Below, piece by piece: positions 8,859-18,064 of a stretch of 64,000 bases of DNA. Source of the DNA: Pseudoalteromonas nigrifaciens (GTDB taxonomy: Bacteria; Pseudomonadota; Gammaproteobacteria; Enterobacterales; Alteromonadaceae); assembly GCF_002221505.1 (NCBI RefSeq), contig NZ_CP011037.1, forward strand, positions 496,001 to 560,000, in the 5' to 3' direction. The notes under the pieces are model-generated. The model searched no databases and had not been told where the DNA came from. It saw only the letters and a program-made list of their open reading frames with translations. A program made the position numbers and the translations under genes. Positions within the stretch are counted from its first letter, which is position 1. Each line of letters opens with the position of its first letter.

Positions 8859-10139
8859 GTGAATAACCCTGAGCAGTTTGATGTTGTTGTAATTGGTGCG
8901 GGCCCCTCTGGCGCACTTGCAAGTAGCCTTTTAGTGCAAAAAGGCTGGCGAGTATTAGTACTTGAGCAACAGATTTTTCCGCGCTTTACTATAGGTGAGA
9001 GCTTGTTACCGCAATGTATGGAGTATTTGGCCGACGCTAATTTAGTCGCTCCATTGCATGAACACGCTGCTAGTTTGGGGTTTCAGTTTAAAAACGGCGC
9101 TGCGTTTCATCGATCGGGTGAAAATACCGCGATTAATTTTACCGAAAAATCATCACCAGGGCCAGGTACTACTTATCAAGTGAAAAGAGGGCTGTTTGAT
9201 AAATTACTAGCCGATAATGCACAGCTGCAAGGGGCTGTTATTCGTTATCAGCACAGTGTTAAAGACTACAAGGTTACTGATGTTTTTGAAAACAGTTCCG
9301 ATAAAAACAATACCGATAAAAATGGTGGTGCAACCTTATTAGTACACGACGCGCAGCAGCAGCCTTACCAAGTTCAAGCACGCTTTGTGTTAGATGCCAG
9401 TGGCTTTGGCCGAGTATTACCTAAACTACTAAACTTAGAGCTACCCTCTAACTTTCCGGTACGCAGTGCTTACTTTAGCCACTTTGTAGATAATATTAGC
9501 GATGAAAATTTTGATCGTAATAAAATACTCATTACCGTACACCCAGAGCATCGAGATATATGGTATTGGCTAATTCCCTTTAGTGATGGCACCGCAAGTA
9601 TTGGTGTTGTAGCAGAGTCTGAGCGTTTTAATGACGATGAAGCAGAGGTAATATTAAATCGCTTTTTAGAGCAAGATCCACATTTAAAAGCACTGCTAGC
9701 TAAACGCGAATTAATTGGGCCAGCTCGCAGCATAACAGGCTACTCCTCTAATGTGAGTAAGTTGTATGGGCAGCATTTTGCGTTATTAGGCAATGCGGGA
9801 GAGTTTTTAGATCCGGTGTTTTCATCAGGAGTAACCATTGCGCTTAAGTCAGCAAGTTTAATTGCCCCTTTGGTCGATCAGTATTTAAAAGGAGAGACGA
9901 TTGACTTTGAGCAACATTATGCAAAACCGCTACAAGCGGGAGTTAACTGTTTCAGAACTTTTGTTACAGGCTGGTACGATACGCGCTTTCAAGACGTCAT
10001 ATTTCATACAGAGCAAAACAAGCAAGTGCGAGAGATGATCAGTGCAATTTTAGCCGGATACGCATGGGACACGAGTAACCCATTTGTTGCACAAAGTGAG
10101 CGCCGCTTAAATGTGCTAGCTCAGCTGTGCCGAACCTAA
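8859..10139 (+). CDS. Halogenase-like FAD-dependent oxidoreductase of the aryl polyene cluster
   Basis: A 426-residue flavoprotein. GAGPSG (residues 13-18) binds FAD, FPRFTIGESLLP is the signature shared by flavin halogenases and geranylgeranyl-reductase-like enzymes, and WYWLIP at about 235 fits the WxWxIP motif of flavin-dependent halogenases. The lysine in GFQFKNGAAF could correspond to the catalytic lysine. It may halogenate or hydroxylate the aryl ring or polyene, but many non-halogenating relatives share these motifs. I chose the GTG at 8859, one base after the exporter stop and behind AAGGA, rather than an in-frame start 30 bases upstream inside the exporter gene. Confidence 0.75.
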   Translation: MNNPEQFDVVVIGAGPSGALASSLLVQKGWRVLVLEQQIFPRFTIGESLLPQCMEYLADANLVAPLHEHAASLGFQFKNGAAFHRSGENTAINFTEKSSPGPGTTYQVKRGLFDKLLADNAQLQGAVIRYQHSVKDYKVTDVFENSSDKNNTDKNGGATLLVHDAQQQPYQVQARFVLDASGFGRVLPKLLNLELPSNFPVRSAYFSHFVDNISDENFDRNKILITVHPEHRDIWYWLIPFSDGTASIGVVAESERFNDDEAEVILNRFLEQDPHLKALLAKRELIGPARSITGYSSNVSKLYGQHFALLGNAGEFLDPVFSSGVTIALKSASLIAPLVDQYLKGETIDFEQHYAKPLQAGVNCFRTFVTGWYDTRFQDVIFHTEQNKQVREMISAILAGYAWDTSNPFVAQSERRLNVLAQLCRT

Positions 10140-10168
10140 TATGTCGAAATTAATATGTTGAAACTAAT

Positions 10169-10729
10169 ATGCTTAAACTAATACTCCAGCGTGCGCTGAT
10201 ATTGCTAACCTGCATAATGCTGTCAGCCTGTGCAAGTCAGTTTAGCTCCAGTGCAGCTATTAGCATAGCGCCTGCGGCTAGCTTAAATTTAAATAGTATG
10301 GCGCCATCAATGTTTGGCCGCTCTTGGCAGCAAGTGTTATTTATTACCACTGGGCAAGAGCAGCATACCTTGTTATCGCAATTGGCGGTTAATGAGGCGG
10401 GTGGGGTTAAGCTGCTGATGATGACCAGCCAAGGCTTTCCGATTGTAGAGCTTGAAAAGCTACCCAAAGAGCCAATTAAAGCTAAAAAAATGCTTGTCGG
10501 CGTCGATATAAATCCCGCTTATGTACTGGCTGATATTGCCTTAGTCCATTGGCCTGTCGCGTTTATAAATGAGCAGCTGAGCGGCGCATTGGTGGAACAA
10601 GTAGGCACACACAGGCAGGTGCTGCAAAATCATAAAACCCTGATCACCATTGACTATAACGACGATGCAATTACGCTGCATAATATTGTTCGTGATTATA
10701 AAATAATATTTAAAAAGGTAACTCAGTGA
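10169..10729 (+). CDS. DUF3261 outer-membrane lipoprotein of the aryl polyene cluster
   Basis: A 186-residue lipoprotein: a hydrophobic signal sequence with a lipobox LSACAS (cysteine near residue 21), then a beta-rich body. It fits the DUF3261 lipoproteins found between exporter and ketosynthase genes in aryl polyene loci. It is likely an outer-membrane receptor or assembly lipoprotein, in analogy with LolB accepting cargo from LolA. It overlaps the next gene by four bases (GTGA), indicating translational coupling. Confidence 0.75.
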   Translation: MLKLILQRALILLTCIMLSACASQFSSSAAISIAPAASLNLNSMAPSMFGRSWQQVLFITTGQEQHTLLSQLAVNEAGGVKLLMMTSQGFPIVELEKLPKEPIKAKKMLVGVDINPAYVLADIALVHWPVAFINEQLSGALVEQVGTHRQVLQNHKTLITIDYNDDAITLHNIVRDYKIIFKKVTQ

Positions 10730-11898
10730 CATATTGGCTAAATAACTTAGGTATTGTTAGTGCGATGGGAGTAAGCCAGCAGGCAACGCTCGATAGCTTA
10801 AACAGTTATAACTCTGCAACGCCTATATTAACTCTAAATTCTACACTTAGCGCGCAACAACAGCCGTTATATGTTGGCCAAGTAACCTCGGTTGCGTTGG
10901 CGCAAAAAAAACGTATAAATACCTTTATTGATATGTGCTTAGCGCAACTACAAACTACTATTGAGCAGTTTTCGCATATCGATAAATCGCGTATTGCGGT
11001 GGTGTTAGGCACGAGTACTTCGGGTATTGCAGATGGTGAACGGGCTCGTGCTCATTTTGAACACACAGCGCAATGGCCCAATGACTTTCATTATTATGAA
11101 CAAGAACTTGCTACCCCAGCACACTATATTGCGCAAAAACTTGATGCGCAGGGACCTTGTTATAGTATTTCTACGGCCTGTACCTCAAGCGCAAAAGCAT
11201 TACTAAGCGCCCGCGCACTGCTAAAAGCTGATATGGCCGATGTTGTTATATGCGGTGGCGTTGACACCCTATGCCAACTTACTCTCAATGGTTTTGATTC
11301 GTTAGCGTCGTTAAGTACCGGAGTTTGCCAGCCGTTTTCAAGTAACCGAGATGGTATTAATATTGGTGAAGGCGCAGCATTATTTGTAATGAGTAAAGGC
11401 GTAAGCGCAATTACAGATACGGCAATTGCGCTGTACGGTGGCGGCGAAAGCTCTGATGCACATCATATTTCAGCACCCGATCCCAATGGTATGGGCGCGC
11501 AATCTGCAATGCAAAAAGCACTAAAACAAGCGCAATTAGCTGCCCATGAAATTGACTACATCAATGCACACGGTACCGCAACGCTCAAAAATGATGAAAT
11601 GGAGGCACTTGCAATTAATCGTGTGTTTGGCAACAATACGCCACTGAGCTCAAGCAAGCACTTAACCGGGCATACCTTAGGAGCTGCAGGCGCAATTGAA
11701 GCCGCGCTATGCTGGCTACTTCTAAAAGGGCAAGGCCAGTATGCATTGCCCTATAACGTATTATCAACAGGCGGTAACTTGGCCGATGTAAAAGTAATAA
11801 AACAAGCATTTAAGCCCAAATTGCGTTACTGCTTGTCAAACTCATTTGCCTTTGGTGGCAATAACGCTAGTTTAGTTTTAGGTATTGCTAATGAATGA
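10726..11898 (+). CDS. apeO: Beta-ketoacyl-ACP synthase (ApeO-like)
   Basis: A 390-residue thiolase-fold ketosynthase with a complete catalytic triad: Cys152 in TACTSS, the first histidine in NAHGTAT and the second in LTGHTLGAAG. It is short for the FabF family. From its position before the dehydratase, reductase and second synthase it corresponds to the ApeO ketosynthase, which in studied systems extends the polyene with a chain-length partner (ApeC). No such partner lies in this window, so it is presumably upstream. The start is GTG. Confidence 0.85.
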   Translation: MTYWLNNLGIVSAMGVSQQATLDSLNSYNSATPILTLNSTLSAQQQPLYVGQVTSVALAQKKRINTFIDMCLAQLQTTIEQFSHIDKSRIAVVLGTSTSGIADGERARAHFEHTAQWPNDFHYYEQELATPAHYIAQKLDAQGPCYSISTACTSSAKALLSARALLKADMADVVICGGVDTLCQLTLNGFDSLASLSTGVCQPFSSNRDGINIGEGAALFVMSKGVSAITDTAIALYGGGESSDAHHISAPDPNGMGAQSAMQKALKQAQLAAHEIDYINAHGTATLKNDEMEALAINRVFGNNTPLSSSKHLTGHTLGAAGAIEAALCWLLLKGQGQYALPYNVLSTGGNLADVKVIKQAFKPKLRYCLSNSFAFGGNNASLVLGIANE

Positions 11899-12361
11899 GC
11901 TGAGCCGCAATCATTACGCAATTGAGCAGTTGCTTGCCCACGACGCACCAATGATTTTAATTGACACTTTAACGCATTATAGTGCCGAGAGTGCGCGTTG
12001 CCAGGTAACGATTACACCACAAAGTGCATTTTATAACGCCGATATTGCCGGTGTACCCAGTTACATTGGGGTTGAGTACATGGCGCAGTCAATAGCTGCT
12101 TACGCAGGCGCATTAGCAAACGATGCAAATGAGTCACCTAAAATAGGTTTTTTAATTGGTACGCGTAAATATCAAACCCATCAAGCGTGTTTTAAAGTTA
12201 ATAGTAACTTAACCATTAAAGTGCATAAACTGTATCAAGAAGAGTCTGGGTTGAGTGTGTTTGAATGCCAAATAAACCACGGCGATACATTAGTATGCGA
12301 AGCAAAAATTAATGTTTTTCAGCCCGAAAATCCGCTGGAATTTATAAGAGAAAATCAATGA
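11891..12361 (+). CDS. apeP: 3-hydroxyacyl-ACP dehydratase of the aryl polyene cluster (ApeP-like)
   Basis: A 156-residue single hotdog domain with GVEYMAQSIAAYAG near residues 56-70, the central helix that carries the acidic residue in this dehydratase group. This is a second dehydratase distinct from the one at 1968. It should act on the growing 3-hydroxy polyene chain. I chose the ATG at 11891 (MNELSRN), which overlaps the ketosynthase stop by eight bases, over a TTG two codons upstream. It overlaps the next gene by four bases (ATGA). Confidence 0.8.
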   Translation: MNELSRNHYAIEQLLAHDAPMILIDTLTHYSAESARCQVTITPQSAFYNADIAGVPSYIGVEYMAQSIAAYAGALANDANESPKIGFLIGTRKYQTHQACFKVNSNLTIKVHKLYQEESGLSVFECQINHGDTLVCEAKINVFQPENPLEFIRENQ

Positions 12362-13083
12362 CAAAACGAGTTTTAGTTACAGGTTCAAGCCGTGGCATAG
12401 GCAGGGCTATTGCGCTTAAATTAGCATCGCAAGGGTACGACATTACAGTGCATTGTAAAAGTGGTGTGGCAGATGCACAAGCAACTTGCGCAGCAATACA
12501 GGCATTAGGCCAAGCTACTAGCTTATTACAATTTGATGTATGCGACAGAGCCGCCGCCAAAACACAAATAGAGCAAGACATAGCCCAGCATGGCGCTTAT
12601 TACGCCGTGGTATGTAACGCGGGTATAACCAATGATATGGCGTTTCCGGCAATGCAAGGCGAGGACTGGGATTGCGTTATTCGTACCGGACTTGATGGCT
12701 TTTATAATGTAGTGCACCCCACGGTAATGCCTATGGTGCAAAACCGTAAAGGCGGGCGTATTGTAACTATGGCTTCTGTATCGGGTATTGCCGGTAACCG
12801 TGGGCAAGTAAATTACAGTGCGGCAAAAGCCGGTATTATTGGCGCTACTAAAGCGTTGTCGTTAGAGCTGGCTAAGCGAAAAATAACCGTAAACTGCGTT
12901 GCACCTGGGTTAATAGAAACCGCAATGACTGACGAGTTACCGGTAGACGAAATGCTAAAAATGATCCCGCTTAAGCGTATGGGCACAGTAGAGGAAGTTG
13001 CGGGTACTGTGGCATTTTTAATCTCAGATGATGCGGCCTACATTACCCGCCAAGTCATTTCAGTTAACGGCGGTATGGTGTAA
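12358..13083 (+). CDS. apeQ: 3-ketoacyl-ACP reductase, FabG-type SDR (ApeQ-like)
   Basis: A 241-residue short-chain dehydrogenase. It has the NADP-binding GSSRGIGRAIA near residues 8-18, the NAG strand motif (CNAGITND), a catalytic serine in ASVSG and the YSAAKAG motif (Tyr-x3-Lys). It reduces 3-ketoacyl-ACP in the polyene extension cycle. It overlaps both neighbours by one to four bases and is clearly part of the same transcript. Full-length FabG proteins are 240-250 residues, so it looks intact. Confidence 0.88.
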   Translation: MTKRVLVTGSSRGIGRAIALKLASQGYDITVHCKSGVADAQATCAAIQALGQATSLLQFDVCDRAAAKTQIEQDIAQHGAYYAVVCNAGITNDMAFPAMQGEDWDCVIRTGLDGFYNVVHPTVMPMVQNRKGGRIVTMASVSGIAGNRGQVNYSAAKAGIIGATKALSLELAKRKITVNCVAPGLIETAMTDELPVDEMLKMIPLKRMGTVEEVAGTVAFLISDDAAYITRQVISVNGGMV

Positions 13084-14312
13084 TGAAGCGTGTTGTAGTG
13101 ACAGGTATGTCGGTGATCACCGCACTTGGCGATGAATGGTCGGTATTTAAACAAGCACTGATCAGAGGCGAAAATGCAGTGACCACTATGGCACAGTGGG
13201 ACAAAGCACCAGAGCTTAATACGCGTTTAGCGGCGCCGGTTACTCATTTTGAGCGACCGAGCCATTATAAGCGTAAACAAATACGCTCAATGGGGCGAGT
13301 GGCGCTTATGTCAACACGCGCTACAGAGTGCGCGTTAGAGCAAGCCCAATTGCTTAATCATAGTAGCTTAACCGATGGTTCTACGGGGATTTCTTATGGC
13401 TCATCTATAGGCTCAACCCCGCCGTTACTCGCGTTTGCTAATATGATGGAGTCGGGCTCTATGTCTGGGGTAACAGCCACTAGTTATATTCAAATGATGG
13501 CGCATACTGCTCCAGTTAATGTTGGAGTGTTTTTTGGCTTAAAAGGGCGAGTGATCACCACAAGCTCAGCCTGTACCTCGGGCTCACAAGGTATTGGTTA
13601 TGCCTATGAAGCAATAAAATTTGGTCGTCAAAAGGTGATGGTTGCTGGTGGTGCAGAGGAGTTATGCATTACCGAAGCCGCAGTATTTGATACCTTATAT
13701 GCTACCAGCACAAAAAACGACACACCCACATTAACCCCTAGGCCATTTGATAAAGACCGTGATGGATTAGTGATTGGCGAAGGTGCTGGCACACTGATTT
13801 TAGAAGAGTACGAACACGCAAAGGCCCGTGGTGCCACTATACTGGCAGAAGTGGTGGGTTTTGGTTGTAATAGTGATGGTGAGCATGTTACTCAGCCTAC
13901 CTCTAAAACAATGCAAATAGCGATTGAACAGGCCCTACAAGATGCTAATTTAACTGCCCAGCAAATTGGTTATGTAAGTGCGCACGGCACTTCAACCGAT
14001 CGAGGCGATATAGCAGAGTCGCATGCCACTTTTAACGCTTTAGGGGCAAAACCCATTAGCTCTTTAAAAAGTTATTTAGGCCACACTTTGGGCGCATGCG
14101 GTGCTATTGAAGCGTGGGCGACGATTAATATGATGAATGATAACTGGTTTGCCCCCACAATAAACCTCACCGAGGTAGATAACGACTGCGCTCAACTTGA
14201 CTACATAACAGAGCAAGGGCGAGAAATTAACACCGATTATGTAATGAGTAATAACTTTGCTTTTGGCGGTATTAATACCTCTTTAATATTTAAACGCTAT
14301 AAAACAGATTAA
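13083..14312 (+). CDS. apeR: Beta-ketoacyl-ACP synthase (ApeR-like), last gene of the cluster
   Basis: A 409-residue FabF-type ketosynthase with a full triad: cysteine in SSACTSGS, histidine in SAHGTSTD and histidine in YLGHTLGACG. It is longer and more canonical than the ketosynthase at 10726 and probably performs a separate condensation step, such as the first one. The ATG shares its first base with the stop of the reductase. After its stop the next gene has its own promoter, so this is the cluster's right border. Confidence 0.87.
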   Translation: MKRVVVTGMSVITALGDEWSVFKQALIRGENAVTTMAQWDKAPELNTRLAAPVTHFERPSHYKRKQIRSMGRVALMSTRATECALEQAQLLNHSSLTDGSTGISYGSSIGSTPPLLAFANMMESGSMSGVTATSYIQMMAHTAPVNVGVFFGLKGRVITTSSACTSGSQGIGYAYEAIKFGRQKVMVAGGAEELCITEAAVFDTLYATSTKNDTPTLTPRPFDKDRDGLVIGEGAGTLILEEYEHAKARGATILAEVVGFGCNSDGEHVTQPTSKTMQIAIEQALQDANLTAQQIGYVSAHGTSTDRGDIAESHATFNALGAKPISSLKSYLGHTLGACGAIEAWATINMMNDNWFAPTINLTEVDNDCAQLDYITEQGREINTDYVMSNNFAFGGINTSLIFKRYKTD

Positions 14313-14359
14313 ACCATGCAAAAGTAAAGTAATGACTAACTGTTAGCACTTTTTTACTG

Positions 14360-14365
14360 TATAAT
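14360..14365 (+). promoter_or_regulatory. rhlE: Probable -10 box (TATAAT) of the helicase gene
   Basis: A perfect TATAAT lies 38 bases before the helicase ATG in an otherwise AT-rich gap, and follows the end of the aryl polyene cluster. No clear -35 hexamer is visible at 16-18 bases. A short palindrome CTAACTGTTAG sits just upstream (14337-14347). This marks a separate transcription unit. Confidence 0.5.
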
Positions 14366-14402
14366 TTGCGACCCTTGATAATGTGGCCGCAGGTTATATA
14401 CC

Positions 14403-15704
14403 ATGAATTTTAAATCTTTTAGTTTTGCTCCTGAACTTGTTCAGGCGTTAGACGAACTTAACTATCACACCCTTACGCCCATTCAGCGCGCAGCAATTCC
14501 TGCTGTTCGTAAAGGTAAAGACGTTTTAGCAAGTGCACAAACGGGGACGGGTAAAACCGCCGCGTTTGCGCTACCAATTATTCAAAAATTATTTGAGTCT
14601 GAAGTAAGCACTACTAATGCCCCGCATGCTTTAGTTTTAGCGCCTACGCGCGAACTTGCAGAGCAAATAGCAAATAACTTTAAAGACTTCGCAAAACACA
14701 CTTCGTTAAAAGTAGTCAGCTTATTTGGCGGTGTTAACACCGCAGGCCAAGCTAATGCACTTAAAGAAGGTGTTGATATTGTAGTAGCAACGCCAGGGCG
14801 TTTACTTGATCATATTCGCTTAGGTAACTTAAGCCTTGCCAGCGTAAAGCACTTAGTACTTGATGAAGCCGACCGTATGCTCGATATGGGCTTTATTGAA
14901 GAGATGCAAGGCGTTATAAAAAGCTGCGCTGACGATCGTCAAATCTTGTTGTTTTCAGCCACTTTCCCAGCAGCAATTAAACAGTTTGCATCTAAAGTAT
15001 TAAAACAGCCAGAAATAGTACGTGTTGATCAAACAAACAGTACTGCTAGCACTGTAGCGCATGTGGTTTACCCAGTTGAAGAGCGCCGTAAGCAAGAGCT
15101 GCTTTCTGAGCTAATTGGTAAGAAAAACTGGCAGCAAGTGTTAGTATTTGTAAACATGAAAGAAACAGCCGATGAGCTAGTAACAGAGCTTAACCTTGAT
15201 GGTATTCCGGCTGCGGTTTGTCATGGCGATAAGTCACAAGGTAATCGTCGTCGTGCGCTGCGTGAATTTAAAGAAGGTAAAGTACGTGTATTAGTGGCAA
15301 CAGAAGTTGCGGCGCGTGGTATTGATATTGATGGTTTACCGCGTGTAATTAATATTGACTTACCTTGGCTTGCAGAGGACTACGTACATCGTATTGGTCG
15401 TACTGGCCGCGCAGGTAAAGAAGGCCAAGCAATTTCGTTTGTAAGCCGTGAAGAAGAAAACATGTTGTTTGAAATTGAAACCTTAATTGGTCAAAAAATT
15501 AAACGTGTTTACTTAGAAGGCTATGCAGTAAGTAACCGTGAAGTATTAATTGATAAAATTGGCAAAAAGCCTGCACACTTACGTCGTACTCGTGCTAATA
15601 AGCCATCTGGTCAAGCAACTGGCGAAGCAAGAGCAGTAAATCGCTCACGTATTTCTAAAATACGTAAAAGCTTAAAAGGCGAAAAACTGTCGCTTAAAAA
15701 GTAA
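14403..15704 (+). CDS. rhlE: DEAD-box ATP-dependent RNA helicase, RhlE type
   Basis: A 433-residue helicase with the full motif set: AQTGTGKT (Walker A) near residue 45, PTRELAEQ, TPGRLLDH, the DEAD box in LDEADRMLDMGF near residue 157, SATFP, and HRIGRTGRAGKEG in the second RecA domain. A basic C-terminal tail (rich in R, K and S from about residue 390) probably binds RNA. RhlE proteins unwind short RNA duplexes in ribosome assembly and cold adaptation, acting in the cytoplasm. Confidence 0.9.
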   Translation: MNFKSFSFAPELVQALDELNYHTLTPIQRAAIPAVRKGKDVLASAQTGTGKTAAFALPIIQKLFESEVSTTNAPHALVLAPTRELAEQIANNFKDFAKHTSLKVVSLFGGVNTAGQANALKEGVDIVVATPGRLLDHIRLGNLSLASVKHLVLDEADRMLDMGFIEEMQGVIKSCADDRQILLFSATFPAAIKQFASKVLKQPEIVRVDQTNSTASTVAHVVYPVEERRKQELLSELIGKKNWQQVLVFVNMKETADELVTELNLDGIPAAVCHGDKSQGNRRRALREFKEGKVRVLVATEVAARGIDIDGLPRVINIDLPWLAEDYVHRIGRTGRAGKEGQAISFVSREEENMLFEIETLIGQKIKRVYLEGYAVSNREVLIDKIGKKPAHLRRTRANKPSGQATGEARAVNRSRISKIRKSLKGEKLSLKK

Positions 15705-15742
15705 TTAATAATGCGCTAACCTAATATGGTTATTTGCAGTTA

Positions 15743-15773
15743 CAAAAAAACCTGAGCTTGCTCAGGTTTTTTT
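15743..15773. terminator. Bidirectional rho-independent terminator
   Basis: CCTGAGC and GCTCAGG form a perfect 7-bp stem with a two-base loop, flanked by a run of A before and T after. It sits between the convergent helicase and flavoprotein genes and can serve both strands. Confidence 0.9.
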
Positions 15774-15795
15774 ATGGCTTAATTTAATAAAACGC

Positions 15796-17406
15796 TTATT
15801 TTGCGTTTTCTAGCATTGAAAGCGCCACCGCTTCAGCGGCTTTAATACCATCAATACCTGCCGATAAAATACCACCGGCATAGCCTGCGCCTTCGCCAGA
15901 AGGGTAAAGCCCTTTAGTATTAATACTTTGAAGTGTTTTATCGCGCTTAATACTTACCGGCGAAGAGGTACGTGTTTCTACACCTGTTAGTAAGCCATCA
16001 TTAGTTGAAAAACCACGAATTTGCTTATTAAATGCCGGAATTGCTTCACGCAGAGCATCAATTGCATATTTAGGTAATACATCGGCTAAATCGGTTAATT
16101 TAATACCCGGCGTATAAGATGATTGCACATCGCCTAAAGCTGATGACGATTTACCCTTTAAAAAGTCGCCAATAAGTTGTGCTGGCGCATCGTAATTACT
16201 GCCGCCAAGTTCGTATGCTTTTTTTTCAAGTTTACGTTGTAACTCAATACCCGCTAATGGGTGACCCGGGAAGTCTTGCTCTGGCGAAATACCTACAACA
16301 ATAGCGCTGTTTGCATTGCGCTCACTACGAGAATATTGGCTCATACCATTGGTAACAACTAGGCCTTCTTCAGAGGTGGCTGCAACCACAGTCCCCCCTG
16401 GGCACATACAAAAACTATATACGGTACGGCCATTATCACAGTGGTGAACTAGTTTGTAATCAGCAGAGCCCAAAATGGGGTTACCTGCATTGTCACCAAA
16501 GCGGCACTCATCGATCATAGATTGCTTATGCTCGATCCTAAAGCCCACCGAAAATGGTTTAGCTTCCATGTAAATACCTTTTTTATATAGCATATCAAAG
16601 GTATCACGGGCACTGTGACCCACAGCAAGCACTACATGGCGGGTATTTAGCTGCTCGCCATTTGACAAGGTTAAGCCCGTTACTTGGCCGTCTTCTAAAT
16701 GAATGTCGTCTACGCGAGTGCTAAAGCGAATTTCGCCGCCAAGTTCTACAATATGCGCGCGCATTTTTTCAATCATAGTTACCAGTTTAAAGGTTCCTAT
16801 GTGTGGCTTACTTACGTATAAAATTTCTTCTGGCGCGCCAGCGGCAACAAACTCGGTAATAACTTTACGGCCATAATGTTTTGGATCTTTTACTTGGCTG
16901 TATAATTTTCCGTCGGAGAATGTACCTGCGCCGCCTTCACCAAATTGTACATTTGACTCGGTATTTAGTGCGCGCTTACGCCAAAAACCAAAGGTATCTT
17001 TAGTGCGCTCGCGTACTTCTTTACCACGCTCTAATATAATTGGCTTAAAGCCCATTTGTGCCAACACTAAACCTGCAAATAAACCACAAGGGCCAAAGCC
17101 AATTACGACAGGGCGCTCTTTTAAATCGTTATTTGCCTGGGCAACAAACTTATAAGCGGTGTCGGGTGCTACTTTTACATGCTGATCTTTGGCAAAAGTT
17201 GTGAGTAACTGCTCTTCGTTATCAACGCTTATATCTAAGGTATAAATAAGTAAAATAGCTGTTTTTTTACGGGCATCGTAACCACGTTTAAACACATTAA
17301 AACTATGTAACTGTTCTGGCGTTATTTTTAGCTTACTGACAATGGCATCTTTAATTGCATTTTCGTCATGATCTAGCGGTAGTTTTATCTCGGTTAAACG
17401 TATCAT
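15796..17406 (-). CDS. FAD-dependent dehydrogenase of COG2509
   Basis: A 536-residue flavoprotein with a small N-terminal domain (about residues 1-95), then the FAD-binding GFGPCGLFAG near residue 104, a second GHSARDTF nucleotide-binding motif, and a C-terminal GEGAGYAGGI motif closing the FAD site. This matches the widespread, uncharacterised COG2509 dehydrogenases. The substrate is unknown. It stands alone, convergent to the helicase, with a terminator between them. Confidence 0.85.
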   Translation of the reverse strand: MIRLTEIKLPLDHDENAIKDAIVSKLKITPEQLHSFNVFKRGYDARKKTAILLIYTLDISVDNEEQLLTTFAKDQHVKVAPDTAYKFVAQANNDLKERPVVIGFGPCGLFAGLVLAQMGFKPIILERGKEVRERTKDTFGFWRKRALNTESNVQFGEGGAGTFSDGKLYSQVKDPKHYGRKVITEFVAAGAPEEILYVSKPHIGTFKLVTMIEKMRAHIVELGGEIRFSTRVDDIHLEDGQVTGLTLSNGEQLNTRHVVLAVGHSARDTFDMLYKKGIYMEAKPFSVGFRIEHKQSMIDECRFGDNAGNPILGSADYKLVHHCDNGRTVYSFCMCPGGTVVAATSEEGLVVTNGMSQYSRSERNANSAIVVGISPEQDFPGHPLAGIELQRKLEKKAYELGGSNYDAPAQLIGDFLKGKSSSALGDVQSSYTPGIKLTDLADVLPKYAIDALREAIPAFNKQIRGFSTNDGLLTGVETRTSSPVSIKRDKTLQSINTKGLYPSGEGAGYAGGILSAGIDGIKAAEAVALSMLENAK

Positions 17407-17600
17407 TTTGTCTCTTTTAGGTGTCTTAGCGGGCTTTTAATTACCGCTCACAATAAGGGGAGTAGCGCAAATAGCACCACAAAACATTAGGCGCTTATTT
17501 TACGTTAAATTACGCTATTATGGCACTTATATATTGTATTTTAGCCTTGGTTGGGTATGATCCGCCGTTGTCGTTATAAAACCTTAGGCATTGAACCATT

Positions 17601-17924
17601 ATGGCATTTGTAGTCACCGAAAACTGTATTAAATGTAAGTACACAGATTGCGTATCAGTGTGCCCAGCAGATGCATTTTTTGAAGGCCCTAACTTTTTAG
17701 CTATAAGCCCAATTGATTGCATTGACTGTGGTTTATGCGTACCTGAATGTTCAGCTGATGCTATTTATCAAGAAGATGAATTACCAGAGTCACAACAAGA
17801 GTTTACCGAACTAAATGCCGAGCTTGCACTTATATGGCCACGCATTACGCAGGCAAAACCAGCCCCAGCCGATGCTGATGAGTGGAATGGTATTGCTGAT
17901 AAACTCAAGCTTATTGAAACCTAA
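17601..17924 (+). CDS. fdxA: Ferredoxin FdxA (7Fe, 3Fe-4S plus 4Fe-4S)
   Basis: A 107-residue seven-iron ferredoxin. Cysteines occur in [14 protein letters not shown] (residues 9-22) and in [11 protein letters not shown] (residues 40-50), and the 40-residue C-terminal extension after the clusters is typical of FdxA. It is a soluble electron carrier; its physiological partner is not defined here. It is divergent from the COG2509 flavoprotein with about 190 bases between them. Confidence 0.92.
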   Translation: MAFVVTENCIKCKYTDCVSVCPADAFFEGPNFLAISPIDCIDCGLCVPECSADAIYQEDELPESQQEFTELNAELALIWPRITQAKPAPADADEWNGIADKLKLIET

Positions 17925-18064
17925 TCGCTGCGCTTAAATACTTCTTTATTATTAATTAGTTAATGTTATGCAAAAAACTATTTGCAAGGTATTAACAAAT
18001 CCATTGGTATAAACTACAATCCACGCCAGAAATTACTCTTATTGAGTAATTTAAGTCTAAATGG

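Noticed and set aside
17558..17563. TGATCC upstream of fdxA as another ECF promoter
   Set aside because: No CGTA box at 16 bases; the following sequence is AACCTT.
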